Of a stretch of 64,000 nt of DNA, positions 8,594-18,096 are shown piece after piece (the stretch's first letter is position 1; each line of letters opens with the position of its first letter). The position numbers and the translations under genes are program-made. Below the pieces are notes generated by a model. It ran no database searches, was not told the DNA's origin, and saw nothing but the letters and a program-made list of their open reading frames with translations. The stretch is taken from assembly GCA_963703165.1 (NCBI GenBank), contig OY969798.1, positions 4,030,001-4,094,000 on the forward strand, given 5' to 3'. The stretch is from JBQTKD01 sp963703165 (GTDB lineage Bacteria > Actinomycetota > Actinomycetes > Sporichthyales > Sporichthyaceae).

Positions 8594-9547
8594 ATGCCGG
8601 CCGTGACCGTCCCGGACATCACCGTTCTGCCGCGTGTCCCCGAGCCCGACCCGGCGACCACGACGGTTCGCCCGGTGCTCGCCACCACGCAGGCGCCCAC
8701 CGGCACCGAGGGCGAGGGCTTCCCCGTCCGACGCGCCTTCGCCGGCGTCAACAACCAGTACCTCGACCCGTTCCTGCACATGGACCAGATGGGCGAGGTC
8801 GAGTACGCACCGGGGGAGCCGAAAGGCACCGACTGGCACCCGCACCGCGGCTTCGAGACCGTCACCTACATGATCGACGGTCAGTTCGAGCACCGCGACT
8901 CCATCGGTGGCGGTGGACTGATCACCAACGGCGACACCCAGTGGATGACCGCGGGTTCCGGGTTGCTGCACATCGAGCGCCCGCCCGAGCCGCTGGTGAT
9001 CTCCGGTGGTCTGTTCCACGGGATCCAGCTGTGGGTCAACCTGCCCCGTGTGGACAAGATGACCACCCCGCGCTACCAGGACATCCGCGCGAGCCAGGTG
9101 GCTCTGTTGTCCTCTGCCGACGGCGGTGCGCTGCTGCGGGTCATCGCGGGCGAACTCGCCGGCCACCCCGGCCCGGGCGTCACGCACACCCCGATCACCC
9201 TCGTGCACCTCACGGTCGCACCGGGAGCGACGGTGCACCTGCCGTGGAACCCGGAGTTCAACGCCCTCGCCTACGCGATGGGCGGGAACGGCAGCGTCGG
9301 CCCGGACCAGGCGCCGCTGCGTACCGGAAGTCTCGCGGTGCTCGGCGACGGCGACTCGATCACGATCTCCGCCGACAGCGCGCAGGACGCGCGCCACAGC
9401 AGCGGGCTGGAGGTGTTCCTCCTGGGAGGGCGTCCGATCCGGGAACCCGTCGCCCACTACGGACCGTTCGTCATGAACACCAAGGAAGAACTGATGACCG
9501 CCTTCGAGGACTACCAGGCCGGGCGCCTCGGGGTCATTCCTGGCTGA
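8594..9547 (+). CDS. Pirin family protein
   Basis: A 317-residue bicupin. The N-terminal cupin has the pirin metal motif HPHRGFETVTYMIDGQFEH (two His) and GSGLLHIERP (His and Glu), the four ligands of the Fe site in this family. The C-terminal pirin domain spans about residues 195-290. Some pirins are quercetin 2,3-dioxygenases and others are redox-sensing regulators; the sequence does not decide. GAGGAGG sits seven bases before the ATG. It is preceded by two inverted repeats likely to be operators, so expression is probably controlled by a TetR- or MarR-type repressor not in this window. Confidence 0.92.
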   Translation: MPAVTVPDITVLPRVPEPDPATTTVRPVLATTQAPTGTEGEGFPVRRAFAGVNNQYLDPFLHMDQMGEVEYAPGEPKGTDWHPHRGFETVTYMIDGQFEHRDSIGGGGLITNGDTQWMTAGSGLLHIERPPEPLVISGGLFHGIQLWVNLPRVDKMTTPRYQDIRASQVALLSSADGGALLRVIAGELAGHPGPGVTHTPITLVHLTVAPGATVHLPWNPEFNALAYAMGGNGSVGPDQAPLRTGSLAVLGDGDSITISADSAQDARHSSGLEVFLLGGRPIREPVAHYGPFVMNTKEELMTAFEDYQAGRLGVIPG

Positions 9548-9612
9548 GCGAGCGATCCACGGCGCTGAGGCGAGCGCAAGGAGCATGGCCGGCAGGCGGT
9601 AACCTCCCGGCC

Positions 9613-10347
9613 ATGCCCGAGCGCGTCTATATGCCCGTGATCGCCACGGCCCGCGTGGCGTTTCGCCTCATCGACCTCAAGGTCACGGTCGACGGCGCGC
9701 ACCACATGCCGGCGACCGGTCCCGCGGTCCTGGCCAGCAATCACGTCAGCTACCTGGACTTCATCTTCGCCGGCTGGGGGGCACGGCCCTCCGGGCGGCT
9801 GGTGCGCTTCATGGCGAAGGAAGAGGTCTTCAAGCACCGCATCAGCGGGCCGCTGATGCGGGGGATGAAGCACATCCCCGTCGACCGCGAGGCCGGCATG
9901 AGCTCCTACCGCGACGCCCTCAAGGCGCTGCGCGACGGTGAGGTCGTCGGCGTCTTCCCCGAGGCGACGATCAGCCGCTCGTTCACCGTCAAGGAGATCA
10001 AGAGCGGTGCGGTGCGGATGGCCGTGGCCACCAAGGCCCCGCTGATTCCGTGCGCGGTCTGGGGTGGGCACCGGATGTGGACGAAGGGCCGGCCCAAGGA
10101 CCTGTTGCAGCGTCACGTCCCGGTCCTGGTCTACCTCGGCGAGCCCATGCACCCGCAGCGCGGCGACGACCCGCAGGAGCTCGCGGACGAGTTGCGGCGG
10201 CGCATGCAGGCGCTGCTGGACCGCGCCCAGCAGGACTACCCGGTGCGCCCGTCCGGCCCCGACGACGGCTGGTGGCAGCCCGCGCACCTCGGCGGCACCG
10301 CCCCCGCGCCTGCCGAGGCGATGAAGCTCGACGGACCGGCCGGTTAG
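9613..10347 (+). CDS. Lysophospholipid acyltransferase family protein (PlsC-like)
   Basis: A 244-residue 1-acylglycerol-3-phosphate acyltransferase-type enzyme that moves an acyl group to a lysophospholipid or related acceptor at the inner membrane. The catalytic HX4D box is NHVSYLD (about residues 43-49). The acceptor-binding block is GVFPEATIS in place of the classical FPEGTRS. The last 30 residues are Pro/Ala-rich. The ATG at 9613 begins where homology begins (MPERVYMPVIATARVAFRL). It stands 65 bases after the pirin gene on the same strand. Confidence 0.9.
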   Translation: MPERVYMPVIATARVAFRLIDLKVTVDGAHHMPATGPAVLASNHVSYLDFIFAGWGARPSGRLVRFMAKEEVFKHRISGPLMRGMKHIPVDREAGMSSYRDALKALRDGEVVGVFPEATISRSFTVKEIKSGAVRMAVATKAPLIPCAVWGGHRMWTKGRPKDLLQRHVPVLVYLGEPMHPQRGDDPQELADELRRRMQALLDRAQQDYPVRPSGPDDGWWQPAHLGGTAPAPAEAMKLDGPAG

Positions 10348-10370
10348 CCCCCGGGCGTTATCCTGCGGAG

Positions 10371-10748
10371 GTGCTCCGGACACTGCTCCGCCCCCTCTGG
10401 GTGGCCTTCCACCTGCTGACTCTGGTGCTGGTGGTCGCCTTCTTCTGGCTGGGCTGGTGGCAGCTGACGCGAGCTCAGGACGGCAACACCCTGAGCATCG
10501 GGTACGCGTTCGAGTGGCCGGTGTTCGCGGTGTTCACCGCCGCTGTGTGGGGCTGGCTCTGTCGTGACGCGGTGCGCAAGGATCGCGCCGTCCCGGTGAC
10601 GGTGGCGCCGGTGAACCCGTCACGGGTGCCTGATGAACTGGTGCTGCCCACCACGTCCGTCGCCGCGGCGCCCGCCGAGGACGACGACCCGCAACTCGCC
10701 GCGTGGAACAAGATGCTCGCGGAAATGAATGAGAGGCCCTCCCGATGA
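10371..10748 (+). CDS. Small membrane protein upstream of DUF3817 gene
   Basis: A 125-residue protein with two hydrophobic segments (about residues 9-27, ending FFWLGWWQL, and 40-62, FEWPVFAVFTAAVWGWL) and a cytoplasmic tail ending PQLAAWNKMLAEMNERPSR. The first helix with WxLGxWQLxRA resembles the start of SURF1-like proteins, and similar proteins precede DUF3817 genes in other actinobacteria (from memory). GTG 10371 is used; a GGAG abuts it directly, which is an odd spacing, so the true start is uncertain. Its stop overlaps the next ATG (ATGA). Confidence 0.75.
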   Translation: MLRTLLRPLWVAFHLLTLVLVVAFFWLGWWQLTRAQDGNTLSIGYAFEWPVFAVFTAAVWGWLCRDAVRKDRAVPVTVAPVNPSRVPDELVLPTTSVAAAPAEDDDPQLAAWNKMLAEMNERPSR

Positions 10749-11071
10749 GCGAGACGACCGCCCCTGCGCAGGCCTCGCTGTCGGGTGCGCTCCGGCGTTA
10801 CCAGGTCGCCGCGTACATCGTCGGCGTGATGTTGATCGTCGCCTGTGCCTTCTCGATCTCCGAGTACGTCTTCGACAAGGGCGAGGGCCGCTACATCTGG
10901 GTGGTGCACGGCTGGTTCTACGTCGTGTACCTCGGACTGGCCTTCGACCTGTTCCGCCGGGCCCGCTGGCCCCTCGGTCGATTGGCCGAGATGCTCGTCG
11001 CCGGCTGGCTGCCCGGCCTGACCTTCGTGATCGAGCGGCGGATCACGCGCCTCGCCGCCGGTTCGAAGTGA
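10745..11071 (+). CDS. DUF3817 domain membrane protein
   Basis: A 108-residue integral membrane protein matching the DUF3817 pattern: an N-terminal RRYQVAAYIVGVMLIVACAF helix, VHGWFYVVYLGLAFDLFRRARW, and a third weaker helix near the C terminus ending VIERRITR. Function unknown. It is translationally coupled to the 125-residue membrane protein by an ATGA overlap, a pair seen together in many actinobacteria. Confidence 0.85.
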   Translation: MSETTAPAQASLSGALRRYQVAAYIVGVMLIVACAFSISEYVFDKGEGRYIWVVHGWFYVVYLGLAFDLFRRARWPLGRLAEMLVAGWLPGLTFVIERRITRLAAGSK

Positions 11072-11096
11072 CCCGACGTCAGGGAAACGGTCGCTG

Positions 11097-11969
11097 ATGC
11101 CCAGTTCAGTTGCCGAACTGATCGAGCTGTTCGAACTCGAGTACATCGAGGACTGCCTGTTCCGCGCGCGGCAACCGGTGACGTTGATGCAGCGCGTCTT
11201 CGGCGGGCAGGTGCTCGGTCAGGCGCTGCTCGCGGCCATGCGCACCGTCCCCGACGACAGGGTGGTGCACTCGCTGCACGCCTACTTCCTCGTCGGTGGT
11301 GACCCGAAGGTCCCGATCGTCTACGAGGTCGACAAGTTGCGTGACGGGCGGTCGTTCAGCGCCCGCCGGGTCGCGGCCCGCCAGCACGGGCGGCACATCT
11401 TCTATCTGACGGCCTCGTTCCAGACACCGGAGATCGGTCTCGAGCATCAGGACGTGGCGCCCACGGTGCCCCCGCCCCTGGAGTGCCCCACGTTGGCCGA
11501 GCACATGGCCGCCACCGGTGAGGCGGACATCGGTGAGCGCACGGCTGCTGAGTTCGCTGCCCTCGAGGTCCGCTACGCCGGATCGTCGGCACCGGACGGG
11601 ACCTTGGCCGACCCCGCCCACCCGGCGCTGTCCCGGATCTGGCTGCGTGCGGCCGACCGGTTGCCCGACTCCGACACCCTGCACCGCTGCGTGCTGGCCT
11701 ACATGAGCGATCTGACCCTGCTCCACGCCGGGCTCGTGCCGCACAAGGTCGACATCGAGCAGACGGTGCGGGCCTCCATCGACCACGCCCTCTGGTTCCA
11801 CCGCCCGTGCCGTGCCGACGAGTGGCTGCTCTACGACCAGGTGTCCCCGTCGGCCGGGGGAGGGCGAGGGCTGAATATCGGGCGCCTGTTCAACGCCGAC
11901 GGGACCCTTGTCGCCACCGCCGTGCAGGAGGGTCTGATCCGCGACACGCGGATTTCCGGACCGGTGTGA
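11097..11969 (+). CDS. tesB: Acyl-CoA thioesterase II
   Basis: A 290-residue double-hotdog thioesterase that hydrolyses acyl-CoA to free acid and CoA. The first hotdog has FGGQVLGQALLAA and SLHAYFLVGGD. The catalytic triad known from E. coli TesB (Asp, Ser/Thr, Gln) maps to YMSDLTLL (Asp), RASIDHALWFHR (Ser) and TAVQEGLIR (Gln). Length matches the family. The ATG at 11097 opens with VAELIELFELEYIEDCLFRA, the normal N terminus. Confidence 0.93.
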   Translation: MPSSVAELIELFELEYIEDCLFRARQPVTLMQRVFGGQVLGQALLAAMRTVPDDRVVHSLHAYFLVGGDPKVPIVYEVDKLRDGRSFSARRVAARQHGRHIFYLTASFQTPEIGLEHQDVAPTVPPPLECPTLAEHMAATGEADIGERTAAEFAALEVRYAGSSAPDGTLADPAHPALSRIWLRAADRLPDSDTLHRCVLAYMSDLTLLHAGLVPHKVDIEQTVRASIDHALWFHRPCRADEWLLYDQVSPSAGGGRGLNIGRLFNADGTLVATAVQEGLIRDTRISGPV

Positions 11970-12109
11970 TCCGGCCTACGGCGGGAAGCCTCCCCGCAGG
12001 GCACAGTGGGCCCGGTAGCGCCAGGCGTTGGCCGCGCGTCCCGCTCATGAGGCATCCTGGCCATGGACCGTCCGTTGCCCGCGGCGGCCGAAGGCGAGAG
12101 GACGTGTCG

Positions 12110-13531
12110 ATGACCGACGTCGCCTCGCCCGACGGCCAGGGCCGGCCGGAACGCGAGTCCATCACGCCGAGCGCCCGCCAGGGTGAGGCGCGCGATCGAG
12201 CGGCCCGCGGACTGTTCTCCTTGGTGCCCGTCCCGGTGGGCGTCGACTCGCCGGCGCCGCGCATCCCGGCCGATCCGCTGCTGCCGGACCTCGCGCAGAT
12301 CGACCCGGCGCGCCTGGACGTCATGTTCGACCCGGCGAACCTGCGTCGCCCGGTCCTGACCTGCGTGCTGGAGCGCGTCTCGGCGATCCTCGACGGTGTC
12401 GCGGTGCTGCAGACCCCCGCGATGATCGTGATGGACCACGCCGGCGACGGCGACACCGTCGGTGTCCCGCTGCGCCCCGACGCCCGACCCGAGGACCGCG
12501 AGGCGGTGGACCGTGCCATCTCTCTCGGCGGGGTCACCGTCCTTCCCGCGCGCGGGGCCCGCCCACGGCGGTTGCTGGTGGCCATTCGCGGGTGTGGCGA
12601 AGTGCTCGGGTACCTGGTCGCCACTTCTCGTAGCGACGGGCCATGGCCACGGGCCGTCGCCGCGCGCGCTGCCCGCACACTCGCGCTGATCATGATCGTC
12701 TCCGGCGACGCCATGGCCGAACGGGAGCACCGTCGGGTCGAGTTGTTCGACGACCTGCTCGCCGGCCGGGTCGACGACCGTCTCCCGGCGCGGGCCGTGG
12801 CGCTCGGGCACGATCTGACCCGGCCGCACCGCAGCTTCGCGTTCGCCATCGACGCGCCCTGCCGCCATCCGTTGCCCGAAGGCACGGAGCCGATCGACCT
12901 GCTGACCGAACTGGTCACGTCCGAGGTCGCGGCGGCGGCGCCGACCGGTAGCGAAGCCATCGTCGGCCGCAAGGACGGTCAGGTGCTCGCCTTCCTGCCG
13001 CTGCCGATCGGGCGTGAGCCGGAACCCGACCCGACCCGGTTCGCCGAACAGGTCCAGGCCACCGCGGCCGGCCGCGGCCTGTCGATCTCCGTGGGGATCG
13101 GCGACGCCTGCACCGAGGCGTCGGCGTTCGCCCGCGAGGCCACGCACGCGATGCGGGCATTGAAGGTGCTGGCCGACACCGATCGCACCGGGGCAGTCGC
13201 CGCGTACGACGACCTCGGGGTCTACGGCTTGCTGGTGCACAGTGATGACCACCACCGGATGGACGAGTTCGTCCGACGCTGGATCGGTCCGCTGCTGGAC
13301 TACGACCGCGAGCACAACGCGGAGCTGGTGCGCACGCTCGGCGTCGTGCTCGACGAACTGACCCTCGCCGACGCCGCCGACGCCCTGTGTGTCCACACCT
13401 CGACACTCAAGTACAGGGTCAAGCGCATCGAGGAGATCCTCGGCATGCCGATCCGCGATCCGCGTTCGGCCTTCCACCTCCAGTTGGCCTCGACGATCCA
13501 CCGCGTGCGCGACGGACTCGGCCGCAGCTAG
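12110..13531 (+). CDS. PucR/CdaR-type transcriptional regulator
   Basis: A 473-residue regulator. Residues 60-190 form a sensory region, about 225-380 a GGDEF-like (GGDEF_2) region, and the C terminus holds the PucR helix-turn-helix: LTLADAADALCVHTSTLKYR followed by VKRIEEILGM. This C-terminal HTH is diagnostic of the PucR/CdaR family. ATG 12110 is preceded by GAGAGGA. No membrane segment. It may sense a small molecule; targets are unknown. A G-tract inverted repeat follows its stop (13542-13559). Confidence 0.9.
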   Translation: MTDVASPDGQGRPERESITPSARQGEARDRAARGLFSLVPVPVGVDSPAPRIPADPLLPDLAQIDPARLDVMFDPANLRRPVLTCVLERVSAILDGVAVLQTPAMIVMDHAGDGDTVGVPLRPDARPEDREAVDRAISLGGVTVLPARGARPRRLLVAIRGCGEVLGYLVATSRSDGPWPRAVAARAARTLALIMIVSGDAMAEREHRRVELFDDLLAGRVDDRLPARAVALGHDLTRPHRSFAFAIDAPCRHPLPEGTEPIDLLTELVTSEVAAAAPTGSEAIVGRKDGQVLAFLPLPIGREPEPDPTRFAEQVQATAAGRGLSISVGIGDACTEASAFAREATHAMRALKVLADTDRTGAVAAYDDLGVYGLLVHSDDHHRMDEFVRRWIGPLLDYDREHNAELVRTLGVVLDELTLADAADALCVHTSTLKYRVKRIEEILGMPIRDPRSAFHLQLASTIHRVRDGLGRS

Positions 13532-13541
13532 CGGCGTACCG

Positions 13542-13559
13542 TCCCCCCGAACGAGGGGT
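13542..13559. promoter_or_regulatory. CsoR-like G-tract inverted repeat, site 1
   Basis: TCCCCCCGAACGAGGGGT lies between the PucR gene and the histidine kinase gene. It differs by one inserted A from the element at 40675-40691. C-run/G-run pseudopalindromes are the hallmark of copper-sensing CsoR operators, so a copper link is possible; it could also work as a hairpin after the PucR gene. Confidence 0.4.
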
Positions 13560-13691
13560 GCGTTCCGCGTTGCGCACTGCTGTGAACGCAGGCCCCGGGC
13601 GTCGAATTCACCCCCCGACCGTCCACCCATCCGGGGACCGAGCGAGCACGAATACGTGGCGACAGCAGATCCCCGTCAGAGCGGACATCTC

Positions 13692-14399
13692 ATGGGACGC
13701 ACCGTCGAACCGGCTCGCCGGGCGGACGTGGCCGGACAGGCCCTTCGCGTGCCCGGGTTGCACGAGCTGGCGGTGACGTTGCACGACGGTCTGAGCCAGG
13801 AACTGTTCGCAGCCGAACTCGACCTGCATGAATTGCGCTGTCGCACGGATCTACCGCCGGATGTCGCCGACATTGTCGAGCGCGTCCAGTCGCACCTGCG
13901 TTCGGGTTCGGTGCAGCTTCGCTCAGCGCTGATCGGTGTGCTGACGGCCGAGGCGCCCGTCCCCGCCGCGCCTGCGTTGTGCCTCGCGACCGAGGCCGAG
14001 AACCTGCTCGAAGAATTTGCGGGACGGCATTCAATTGCGACCGCTCTGCACATCGCCGGGACCGGTACCCACATCGAGGACCGTCCCGCACAGGTGTTGC
14101 GTCGCGCCGTACAGGAAGGCCTGGCCAACGTGGGGAAGCACGCCGCGGCCTCGCGGGTGCGACTGGCGCTGCACCGCGGCGCGCGGTGGTGGAGCATCCA
14201 GGTCGACGACGATGGACGCGGCGACCCGGTCGCGGTGCGCAGCAGCGCGGACCAGGTCCGTTCCTTCGGGCTGTCGAGCCTCGACACCGACGTCGCTCGC
14301 GTCGGTGGGCGGCTCACGATCGCGTCGGCGCCGGCACTCGGGGGTCTGCGCCTGCATGTGGCGGTGCCGATCGGGCGCCCCGTCGGAACCGGATCCTGA
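13692..14399 (+). CDS. NarL-type sensor histidine kinase, soluble
   Basis: A 235-residue kinase without membrane segments. The dimerisation/phosphoacceptor part is LAVTLHDGLSQELFAAELDL (His in LHDGLSQ, HisKA_3 type). The HATPase part has the N box RAVQEGLANVGKHAAASRV, the G1 box VDDDGRG and a final GGRLTIASAP box. It lacks any input domain, so it must be activated through a partner. The ATG at 13692 is used; an in-frame GTG lies at 13656. No response regulator adjoins it; the nearest is the NarL-type one at 26185. Confidence 0.88.
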   Translation: MGRTVEPARRADVAGQALRVPGLHELAVTLHDGLSQELFAAELDLHELRCRTDLPPDVADIVERVQSHLRSGSVQLRSALIGVLTAEAPVPAAPALCLATEAENLLEEFAGRHSIATALHIAGTGTHIEDRPAQVLRRAVQEGLANVGKHAAASRVRLALHRGARWWSIQVDDDGRGDPVAVRSSADQVRSFGLSSLDTDVARVGGRLTIASAPALGGLRLHVAVPIGRPVGTGS

Positions 14400-14831
14400 A
14401 CGTCACCTAAGAAGAGTCGGATCACTTCTGCGGCAATGCGGCGAAGTTTCCGGGCACAAAGTCTGATCACGATTCAGATTGCGCGAATTCCTAGATCACA
14501 TAGGCAATTTTGCTGCGCACCACGTTGCGCCGCCCACGGCCATGGCCCATCTCACGTGCCGTCTGTGAACTGAACCATCGCCGAGAGGGCAAGAGGGTGG
14601 GCAGTGTTGTGTATGCCACGTTCGGGCGGCTCATTTGCTCGCGACCGGCCATGGCCGGGGTATCAGCCCAGGTCTAGACTGCACCAGATCCTCCCGTAAC
14701 CGACATGTCCCGATTTCGTTGGTTTCGGGTGTAGGCCACCACCAGACCGTTCGGCCCTGCGCGCCCGCGCGCCCGCTGGGCTCTGAGACGGCCGTCCATG
14801 TCGGCGGCAGGGAAGGCAACGGCGGCGCACC
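14400..14831. other. Intergenic region upstream of the second liv cluster
   Basis: 432 bases with no supportable gene. It is less GC-rich around 14460-14515. A weak inverted repeat TCTGA-N7-TCAGA lies at 14462-14478. It must contain the promoter of the liv genes starting at 14832; I cannot place it confidently. Confidence 0.5.
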
Positions 14832-15803
14832 ATGGATTCGCTGACAGCCCTAACGTTCAATAACTCGATCTTCATTCCCGCGCTGATCAACGGGATCACG
14901 ACGGCAGGCCTCTACGGCCTCATCGCCGTGGCCTTGGTGCTCAGCTATCGGATCAGCCGCACAGTGGCCTTCGTGCATGGCGGCATCGTGCTCGCCGGGA
15001 CGTTGCTGTTCTGGTACCTGGTCTCCCCGAACTTCGACTCGGGCGAGGCGCTGCTCGGCAGCGGCCAGGAGACCAACCGGCCAGAGCTACCCATGTGGCC
15101 CACCCTGATCGGGCTGATGCTCGCGGGTGCTGCGGTCGCCGCGCTCTACGGGTACCTCGCCACCAGCACCAAGTTGTCGACGTACCCGCGGGTAACGCTC
15201 ACCAACTTCTCGCTGGCGATGATGCTGATCATGATCGGCATCATCTTCAAGTACAACCGTGCGTCGGGTGAGCCCGTCCCCAGCCCGTTCGGCAGCGGCA
15301 GCTTCCGGATCGACATCCAGACAGTGACGGTCCATCAATTGATGACCTTGGTCATCCTTGGCATCGTCGTCGTCGGCTTCACGATCCTCCTGCAGGCCAC
15401 CCGATTCGGTGTCTTCACCCGCGCCATCGCGGACAACGTCGAGGCAAGCAAGCTCGTCGGCGTTCCGATCGGCAAGGTCGGTACGACGATCTACGCCATC
15501 TCCGGCGCGATCTCCGCCCTCGGCGGAATCCTGCTCGGCAACTACGTCGGCACCGACACCAACTCGATCCTGTTCATCTTCCTTCGCGCACTGATCGTCT
15601 GTGTGCTCGGTGCGTTCGGCAGCATCCCGCTGGCGCTGATGGGCGCGGTCGTCCTGGCGATCCTCGACTCCATGCTCAAGTCCGACGTCTTCGGCACCGT
15701 CGACGTCGGATACCGCGAGCTCATCGTGGTCTCGATCCTCTTCGCCGTGGTCATCTTGATCGACCGCTTCGGTAAGAAGGGTTCGTCCGTCCTCGCCCAC
15801 TAG
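14832..15803 (+). CDS. livH: Branched-chain-type ABC permease, LivH family
   Basis: A 323-residue inner-membrane permease with about eight helices. The family opening is FIPALINGITTAGLYGLIAVALVLSYR and VAFVHGGIVL. The coupling-helix region is IADNVEASKLVGVPIGKVGTTIYAISG. With LivM, LivG and LivF it forms an ABC importer, but no binding protein is encoded in this cluster. ATG 14832 fits the family N terminus; a GGAAGG lies about 15 bases upstream, which is far. Confidence 0.92.
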   Translation: MDSLTALTFNNSIFIPALINGITTAGLYGLIAVALVLSYRISRTVAFVHGGIVLAGTLLFWYLVSPNFDSGEALLGSGQETNRPELPMWPTLIGLMLAGAAVAALYGYLATSTKLSTYPRVTLTNFSLAMMLIMIGIIFKYNRASGEPVPSPFGSGSFRIDIQTVTVHQLMTLVILGIVVVGFTILLQATRFGVFTRAIADNVEASKLVGVPIGKVGTTIYAISGAISALGGILLGNYVGTDTNSILFIFLRALIVCVLGAFGSIPLALMGAVVLAILDSMLKSDVFGTVDVGYRELIVVSILFAVVILIDRFGKKGSSVLAH

Positions 15804-15862
15804 GGCCTCGCTGCAACTGACCAATGCGCCCGGCCTCAGCCACGCAGGAATGGATTTTTCAC

Positions 15863-17101
15863 ATGGCTCAAGGAACAGACCTATCGAAGCGGTCCGGCTC
15901 AGCCGGCAAGGAACAAAGCTCGGGGTCCGGCCACGGCGGCGGGCACGGTGGGGCGACTCCCACCCTGGTTGTCCCGCCCCGGGTCACCGGCCTGCAGGGC
16001 ATGTTGGGGGTGCACCCCTTCATCCTGGTGATGGTCGGGCTGGGCCTCCTTTACCCGCAGATCTCGAACGAGTACTGGACGTTCAACGTCATGGTCGGCC
16101 TGGTGCTGGCGATCGCCTGCCTCGGCCTGCTGGTCGTGGTCGGTTGGGGTCGTGAGATCTCGTTGGCCCAGGCCGGTCTGACCGGTTCATCGCTCTACAT
16201 CACCGGATATTTGGCACGTGGTGACAAGCCAGGCGAGGCAGGCCCCGGTCTGCCCTTCCCGGCGGCAGCACTCGGCGGCATCGCGTTCTGCGTCGGGGTT
16301 TCGGTGTTGGTCGCACTGATCTCGATGCGCCTCGCGGGCGTCTACGTGATCGTGCTGACGCTGTCGCTGCAGTTCCTCCTGGAGAACTCGCTGTTCACCA
16401 AGGAGAAGCTGACCGGTGGTCTGAGCTCCCCGTCCACCCCGCGTCCGGAGTTCTTCGGCGCGAGCATGCAGAGCGACACGCGGTTCTACTACTACATCAT
16501 CGGCGTGCTGCTGGTCTCGATGCTCTTCCTGCACCGCTTCCGCCACTCGCGGTTCGGTCGCTCGCTCATCATGGTCGGCGTCGACAAGGCGGCGGCCGCC
16601 GCGGTCGGTGTCTCGCCCTGGATGTACAAGGTCACCGCGTTCGCCATCGCCGGCATCTTCGCCGGTCTGGCCGGTGCACTGTCCGCCCCGCTGTACCGCA
16701 ACCCGCCGGGCATCCTGCAGTACATCTCGTTCAACTCGCTGTTCTACCTGTCGGTGCCGATCCTCGCGGGTTTCGAGTCCCTCATGGCGGTCGTCAGCGT
16801 CGCGGTCTTCTTCCAGCTGCTTCCGCAGATCCTGCTGGACCTGAAGATCAACGTGTACCTGCTCGGTGGTCTCGGTCTGGCCATCGGTGTTCTCGCCGGT
16901 CCGCGTGGCGCCGGTGGCGCAATGATCGACCTGTTCGACGATCGAGCTCGACAGAAGCGCAAGCAGCAGAAGGCGGACCAGAAGAAGGGCGCCGCTGGTG
17001 GTGGGTCGTCCGGTGGCGGCGCCGCCGCCGCGAGCGCCAAGCCCAAGAGCTCGCAGCTGGGCACCAAGAGCCCGGCCAAGGCTGGATCGGAGAAGAAGTG
17101 A
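15863..17101 (+). CDS. livM: Branched-chain-type ABC permease, LivM family, with basic tail
   Basis: A 412-residue permease. After a Gly/Ser/His-rich N-terminal extension (about residues 1-40) come roughly nine or ten helices with LivM blocks: VGWGREISLAQAGLTGSSLY, LTLSLQFLLENSLF and VGVDKAAAAAVGVSPWMYKV. The last 55 residues are a low-complexity Lys/Ala/Gly/Ser tail (KRKQQKADQKK onward) not usual in the family. ATG 15863 is preferred; ATG 15824 has no ribosome site. The stop overlaps the LivG GTG (GTGA). Confidence 0.9.
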   Translation: MAQGTDLSKRSGSAGKEQSSGSGHGGGHGGATPTLVVPPRVTGLQGMLGVHPFILVMVGLGLLYPQISNEYWTFNVMVGLVLAIACLGLLVVVGWGREISLAQAGLTGSSLYITGYLARGDKPGEAGPGLPFPAAALGGIAFCVGVSVLVALISMRLAGVYVIVLTLSLQFLLENSLFTKEKLTGGLSSPSTPRPEFFGASMQSDTRFYYYIIGVLLVSMLFLHRFRHSRFGRSLIMVGVDKAAAAAVGVSPWMYKVTAFAIAGIFAGLAGALSAPLYRNPPGILQYISFNSLFYLSVPILAGFESLMAVVSVAVFFQLLPQILLDLKINVYLLGGLGLAIGVLAGPRGAGGAMIDLFDDRARQKRKQQKADQKKGAAGGGSSGGGAAAASAKPKSSQLGTKSPAKAGSEKK

Positions 17102-18096
17102 GCACCGCAACCGAAGGTCACATTGTCTCCGAATCCGGGATCGACGAGGAACGCGACCGCGCACTCGCGGTGCTCGAGGCCTTCCTTCCTCCGCACCGTG
17201 GTGACACCGGTAATGCCTTGGTCGGCAAGGGTGTCTCCATCGCCTTCGGTGGTGTCAAGGCCCTGCAGAACGTGAACATCACGGCGCCGTCGAAGACTTT
17301 CGTCGGTCTGCTCGGCCCGAATGGTGCGGGCAAGTCGACGCTGTTCGACGTGCTCAACGGACTGAAGGTCCCGGACTCCGGTCAGATCATCATGTTCGGC
17401 AAGGACGTCACGAAGATGCGTCCCTGGGACCGGGCCAAGCTCGGCATGGGACGCACCTTCCAGTCCAACCGGCTGAACTTCGACATCTCGGTCGGCGAGA
17501 ACCTGATGTCCGCGGCGCACCTGGCCATCAAGGGCAACTTCCTCACGACGCTGCTCGGCTTCCCCGGCCCGACCAAGTCGGAGGCCCGGGCGGAGCAGGC
17601 CGCGTACGCGATGACGGTGCTTCTGGGCATCAAGGATCACTGGCACGACCGCGTGAGCGACCTGGACTTCGGTCGTCAGCGCCGCATCGAGATCGGCCGT
17701 TCGCTGATGTGTGGTCCGGCCATCGTCCTGTTGGACGAGCCGGCCGCGGGTCTGGACGCTGACGACGCGCACGCCTTGTTCGCTCTGCTGCGTCAACTGC
17801 AGCGCGACCTTGGTCTGACGATCATCCTGGTCGAGCACTACGTGAAGGCCGTGCTCGAGAACGCCGACCTCGTTTACGTGCTGAACCAGGGTCAGCTGTT
17901 GGCCTCGGGCACTCCGGCCGAGGTTGCGGCAGACCCTGTGGTCCGTTCTGAGTACCTCGGTTCGGTCCTCGACCTGGACGAGACCACGGACCTGGACAAG
18001 GCCGAGACCCTGGCCGAGGAAGCCGACGAGATTGTCGCCGAGGCCGAGACCGCGCAGGGCGACGCCGTTCCTGCTGAGCAGGGGAGCGAGAAGTAA
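17098..18096 (+). CDS. livG: Branched-chain-type ABC ATPase, LivG family, with acidic tail
   Basis: A 332-residue ATPase starting at GTG 17098. It has Walker A GPNGAGKST, a family-typical QSNRLNFDISVGENL block, Walker B IVLLDEPAAGLD and switch His in LVEHYVKAV. The signature region reads LDFGRQRRIEIGRSL, a variant of LSYGQQRRLEIARAL. Two extensions are unusual: about 40 residues before the nucleotide-binding domain, and an acidic C-terminal tail of about 40 residues (DLDETTDLDKAETLAEEADE). Confidence 0.92.
   Translation: MSTATEGHIVSESGIDEERDRALAVLEAFLPPHRGDTGNALVGKGVSIAFGGVKALQNVNITAPSKTFVGLLGPNGAGKSTLFDVLNGLKVPDSGQIIMFGKDVTKMRPWDRAKLGMGRTFQSNRLNFDISVGENLMSAAHLAIKGNFLTTLLGFPGPTKSEARAEQAAYAMTVLLGIKDHWHDRVSDLDFGRQRRIEIGRSLMCGPAIVLLDEPAAGLDADDAHALFALLRQLQRDLGLTIILVEHYVKAVLENADLVYVLNQGQLLASGTPAEVAADPVVRSEYLGSVLDLDETTDLDKAETLAEEADEIVAEAETAQGDAVPAEQGSEK

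Noticed and set aside
14462..14478. Inverted repeat TCTGA-N7-TCAGA as operator
   Set aside because: Short arms, far from the livH start, and expected by chance in 400 bases.
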